Shown here piece by piece: positions 59,609 to 64,000 of a stretch of 64,000 nucleotides of DNA (the stretch's first letter is position 1; each line of letters opens with the position of its first letter). Origin of the DNA: Agromyces larvae (GTDB taxonomy: Bacteria > Actinomycetota > Actinomycetes > Actinomycetales > Microbacteriaceae). The stretch covers positions 930,001 through 994,000 of the forward strand of contig NZ_CP094528.1 of NCBI RefSeq assembly GCF_022811705.1. Direction: 5' to 3'. Made by a program: the position numbers and the translations under genes. The notes under the pieces were generated by a model. The model searched no databases, had not been told where the DNA came from, and saw nothing but the letters and a program-made list of their open reading frames with translations.

Positions 59609-59618
59609 TGTGCATTAT
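59605..59618. promoter_or_regulatory. 14-bp perfect AT-rich palindrome
   Basis: ATAATGTGCATTAT reads identically on both strands and is markedly AT-rich for this genome. It lies at the 3' end of the damaged RibD-like gene, at the head of a 280-bp region (59609-59889) without a gene. It could be an operator or a remnant. No adjacent gene decides its role. Confidence 0.4.
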
Positions 59619-59816
59619 CGGCGCACTGACGACAAGTCGGATCCGCTGGCAGAAATCGCGTTCACCAGCCATTTCACGAAGCCTTTCCTGCCGCTTCGCG
59701 CGCGTACCGTACCCCGCGGCCGCCTCGCGGCCGGCGCACTCGCGTTCGATCGACCGGGCGCGAAGCTCGATCCGACGCCGCGATTCACCCGTTCGCCTCG
59801 ACCACTGACTCCCGAA

Positions 59817-59878
59817 CGCAACTATTGGTTGCGGATACCGAGACCGCTCGCTACTCTGACACGCAACCAATAGTTGCG
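59817..59878. promoter_or_regulatory. Twin operators around the SRPBCC-ArsR operon promoter
   Basis: CGCAACTATTGGTTGCG (59817-59833) recurs exactly in reverse complement at 59862-59878. Each copy is an imperfect palindrome with CGCAAC/GTTGCG arms. The -10 TACTCT (59852-59857) lies between them, and the predicted transcription start falls inside the second. These are probably the binding sites of the ArsR-type regulator encoded at 60348. Confidence 0.75.
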
Positions 59879-59889
59879 AAAGGAACGAC

Positions 59890-60351
59890 ATGGAGTACGC
59901 GAGCATCGAACGGGAGTTGCATATCGACGCCACCCCCGAGATCGTCTTCGACGTCGTGAGCGATCCCGTCCACGTCCGCGAGTGGTGGCCCGACGAGGCC
60001 GAGTATCCTCCGGTGCCCGGTGAACGCGGGCGCATCGGGTTCCGCAATCCCGACGGCTCCCTCCTGTGGGTGCAGTTCAGCGTCGTCGAGGCCGAGCGTC
60101 CGCGGAGGTTCTCCTTCCGGTGGACGTACGACGAAGGCGAGAGCGCTCGACTCGGCAACTCGCTGCTGGTCGTGTTCGAGCTCGAACCCGATGCGACCGG
60201 CACCCGGCTTCGCATGACCGAGACGGGCTTCCGCGAGCGTGGATGGACCGAGGCGAAGGTCATCGAGGAGTACCGCTCGCACGTTGCCGGGTGGGACTTC
60301 TTCCTCGGCCGGCTCCCCGCGTACGCGGAGGGCGTTGGAGCGACCCGGTGA
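59890..60351 (+). CDS. SRPBCC (AHSA1/START-like) protein
   Basis: This 153-residue protein has the AHSA1-type fold signature: IERELHIDATPEIVFDVVSDPVHVREWWPDEAEY, a central beta region and a long C-terminal helix (VIEEYRSHVAGWDFFLGRL). It forms a hydrophobic ligand cavity in this family. The ATG follows GAAAGGAACG. It is the first gene of a three-gene operon with an ArsR regulator (4-nt overlap GTGA) and a second SRPBCC protein. The ligand is unknown. Confidence 0.9.
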   Translation: MEYASIERELHIDATPEIVFDVVSDPVHVREWWPDEAEYPPVPGERGRIGFRNPDGSLLWVQFSVVEAERPRRFSFRWTYDEGESARLGNSLLVVFELEPDATGTRLRMTETGFRERGWTEAKVIEEYRSHVAGWDFFLGRLPAYAEGVGATR

Positions 60352-60755
60352 CCACCGTGATCGACGACGACCTCTGGTCGGCGATCGGCGAGCCGACGAG
60401 GCGCCGCATGCTCGACCTGCTGCTCGCCGAGCAGGGAACCGCGACCACGCTGAGCGCCCGGCTTCCGGTCTCGCGACAGGCGATCGCGAAGCATCTCAGC
60501 GTGCTCGAGCGCGTCGGGCTCGTGACCGCCACCACCTCGGGTCGCGAGCGCCGGTACGACGTCGACGACGCACAACTCGCCCGGGCGAGCGCTCAGCTCG
60601 CACAGGTGGGAGCCGCATGGGATGCCCGTCTGCAGCGCATCCAGCGCATCGCAGAGCGCATCCAGCGCGAGCGCGACGCCGCTCCCCCGCACCCGGACGA
60701 GCGGGAGACCGACGAACACGAACAGGACGACAGCGAGGAGCAGAACGATGGTTGA
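60348..60755 (+). CDS. ArsR-family HTH regulator
   Basis: This 135-residue protein has a winged helix (residues 5-75: SAIGEPTRRRMLDLLLAEQG, LPVSRQAIAKHLSVLERVGLV) and a charged C-terminal helix. No metal-binding Cys motif is present, so it is of the non-metal, SRPBCC-associated group. GTG 60348 overlaps the upstream stop, and its own end overlaps the next ATG by 8 nt. It is likely to repress its own operon through the twin operators at 59817-59878. Confidence 0.92.
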   Translation: MTTVIDDDLWSAIGEPTRRRMLDLLLAEQGTATTLSARLPVSRQAIAKHLSVLERVGLVTATTSGRERRYDVDDAQLARASAQLAQVGAAWDARLQRIQRIAERIQRERDAAPPHPDERETDEHEQDDSEEQNDG

Positions 60756-61191
60756 CATCCTGCATCGAGTAGGAATGAAGGATGCGACGCCCGAACGCGT
60801 CTACGACGCGATCGCGACGATCGACGGCCTGTCGGGCTGGTGGGCCGAGCGCACGTCGGGTGATCCGTCGATCGGCGGCGTCATCGAGTTCCGGTTCGGG
60901 CCGGGCGGCATCGACATGGAGGTCGTCGAGCTCGAACCGGGGCGTCGAGTGCTCTGGAAGGTGTCGGATGGTCCGCAGGAGTGGATCGGCACGACGGTCG
61001 AATGGGACATCCGCACCGAGGGCGACTTCGTGATCGTCCTCTTCCGACACGCGGGCTGGCGCGAGCCGGTGGAGTTCATGCACCACTGCAGCACGAAGTG
61101 GGCGATCTACCTGCTCAGCCTGAAGGAGCTCGTCGAGAACGGCGCGGGCCGGCCCGACCCGGTCGACATCTGGATCAGCGACTGGCACTGA
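60748..61191 (+). CDS. SRPBCC (AHSA1-like) protein
   Basis: This 147-residue protein has the family pattern ILHRVGMKDATPERVYDAIATIDGLSGWWAERT, GGVIEFRFG and a C-terminal helix (CSTKWAIYLLSLKELVENG). The ATG follows GAGGAG inside the end of the ArsR gene. Together with the upstream SRPBCC protein it suggests a response to a small hydrophobic or lipophilic compound, though this is inference only. Confidence 0.9.
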   Translation: MVDILHRVGMKDATPERVYDAIATIDGLSGWWAERTSGDPSIGGVIEFRFGPGGIDMEVVELEPGRRVLWKVSDGPQEWIGTTVEWDIRTEGDFVIVLFRHAGWREPVEFMHHCSTKWAIYLLSLKELVENGAGRPDPVDIWISDWH

Positions 61192-61219
61192 ACACCCCGA
61201 CGTGCGCGTCGGATGCCGC

Positions 61220-61405
61220 TCAGAAGCCGCGGCCGACGTTGGCCGTGTGCGCTGCGGCGATCGCGTCACTGTGCTCGCGCGACCCGTACTCGGCGAAGTC
61301 ATCGTCGCCGGGGCGGCGGCGACTGCGCCGTTCCCGCACCGCGACGACCGCGATCCCGGCGAGCACCAGGGCGAGCAGGCCACCGATCCAGGCGATCAGT
61401 TCCAT
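61220..61405 (-). CDS. Small single-pass membrane protein
   Basis: This 61-residue protein has one N-terminal membrane helix (residues 3-23), a basic stop-transfer patch RERRSRRRPG and an acidic cytoplasmic tail ending GRGF. It is convergent with the SRPBCC gene (28-bp gap). I do not recognise a family. Coding character rests on the clean membrane/tail organisation and the absence of a competing frame. Confidence 0.6.
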   Translation of the reverse strand: MELIAWIGGLLALVLAGIAVVAVRERRSRRRPGDDDFAEYGSREHSDAIAAAHTANVGRGF

Positions 61406-61492
61406 CGCGTGCCTCCGGTCGTCGAGGTCAACGGTCGTGTCGCCAGGCTAGTGTCCACGGATTCACCGATCAACGGCTCGTCTTCGATCCCC

Positions 61493-61921
61493 TCACCACG
61501 GCATCGGCCGCCCGGGTCCGCGCTCCGAGTCATCCGGGAACTCGGGCAGTTCCGTACCGCCGGCGCGGATGCACACCCAGCGCAGCTCCCCCGGGCTCTC
61601 CGGCAGGCACCGCCAGGTGCGCCAGACGCCCTGACCGACGCGCACCACGCTGCCGGGCCCGACCTCGACGACCTCGTCGTCGAGGCCCATCTGCCCGCGG
61701 CCGCCGAGGAAGACGTACAGCTCCTCGATGCGCGCGTGCCGATGCCAGTATCCGGCCTGTTCACCGGGCTCGAGCGCGTTCGCGGTCATGCCGATGTACT
61801 GCATGGTCAGCTCGTGGTCGACGACGCGCCGCCCATCGCGTGAGCTGTCGGGTCGGAAGCCTCCGTAGTGCGCACGCCACTCGTCGAGCGCGCCGATCTC
61901 GAGCACCTGGTAGTCGGTCAT
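61493..61921 (-). CDS. Cupin-domain protein
   Basis: This 142-residue single-domain cupin has the motif AGYWHRHARIEELYVFLGGRGQMGLD (His, His and Glu metal ligands) and a second strand motif downstream. ATG 61921 is the start of recognisable homology; the in-frame upstream extension is almost entirely Arg. It resembles small sugar-isomerase/phosphomannose-like cupins. Function is unknown. It is separated by 111 nt from the UvrA-like gene on the same strand. Confidence 0.85.
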   Translation of the reverse strand: MTDYQVLEIGALDEWRAHYGGFRPDSSRDGRRVVDHELTMQYIGMTANALEPGEQAGYWHRHARIEELYVFLGGRGQMGLDDEVVEVGPGSVVRVGQGVWRTWRCLPESPGELRWVCIRAGGTELPEFPDDSERGPGRPMPW

Positions 61922-62032
61922 CCTCGTAGCCTTGCGCGCCGCGCGCCGTCGGCGCAAACGGGCGTCGAGTCGCCGGGCGCGGCGGCGGCGGGGCATCCGA
62001 TCGGGTGATGATCTCCGAAGTCGGGGTGAGTC

Positions 62033-64000
<1,968 letters not shown>

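Noticed and set aside
59609-59889. Minus-strand Arg-rich frame in the 280-bp gap as a small gene
   Set aside because: It has low-complexity composition, no ribosome binding site and overlaps the operator region. I see no coding character.

Overview
The window is a gene-dense, high-GC chromosomal segment of an actinobacterium, most likely a member of the Microbacteriaceae (Microbacterium/Agromyces-like). The evidence is the actinobacterial gene order (aceE-regulator-fabD-fabH-acpP, glnA2-glnE-glnA1, sigA near parE/parC, ctaCDF and ctaE-qcrCAB-trpD), the aa3/bc1 supercomplex genes, polyphosphate glucokinase, DUF3043/DUF4191/DUF7455 proteins, and many leaderless GTG/ATG starts placed 6-8 nt after a TANNNT-type -10 hexamer. 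I see no insertion sequence, prophage or CRISPR array. This is almost entirely core genome, with a slightly more accessory right end (about 57-64 kb).

Layout: 1-6.4 kb (minus strand) runs aceE, a PucR/FasR-type regulator, fabD, fabH and acpP, which links acetyl-CoA supply to type II fatty acid synthesis. 6.5-11.8 kb holds a peroxiredoxin, tRNA-Val(TAC), a NIF3 and zinc-ribbon pair, rnpB, ppgK and panB. 11.9-17.9 kb is a nitrogen block: glnA2, glnE and convergent glnA1, the last with a textbook GlnR operator. 18-27 kb holds lipA/lipB, a pseudokinase, the E2 acyltransferase and lpdA (lipoylation and 2-oxoacid dehydrogenases), then pepA. 27.3-37 kb holds a PAC2 protein, the primary sigma factor followed at 7 bp by a MurT-like/GatD-like pair, DUF7455, and convergent parE and parC. 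37-41 kb holds a phosphodiesterase, DUF3043, an M20 dipeptidase and erpA. 41-49.3 kb holds the respiratory genes ctaC-D-F (+) and ctaE-qcrC-A-B (-) with a frameshifted rlmA. 49.4-55.6 kb holds trpD and a glycerol/dihydroxyacetone region (glpF, glpK; dhaK-L-M). 55.6-64 kb holds an SDR, small proteins, a T5orf172/GIY-YIG-type protein with an SOS box, a HAD hydrolase, a damaged RibD/DHFR-like gene, an ArsR-SRPBCC operon with twin operators, a cupin and a UvrA-like ATPase cut by the right edge.

Most interesting observation: the MurT/GatD-like pair co-transcribed with sigA lacks the GatD catalytic cysteine (Gly at residue 92 in the nucleophile elbow, although His189 is kept), and the MurT partner lacks the Cys4 zinc ribbon. 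Microbacteriaceae have B-type peptidoglycan, in which the D-Glu alpha-carboxyl carries the crossbridge and is not amidated. I infer that this pair could be a repurposed ligase that joins an amino acid, not ammonia, to that carboxyl. Other leads are the SOS box over the GIY-YIG gene, the GlnR box, the ArsR twin operators, and two genes broken by small indels.
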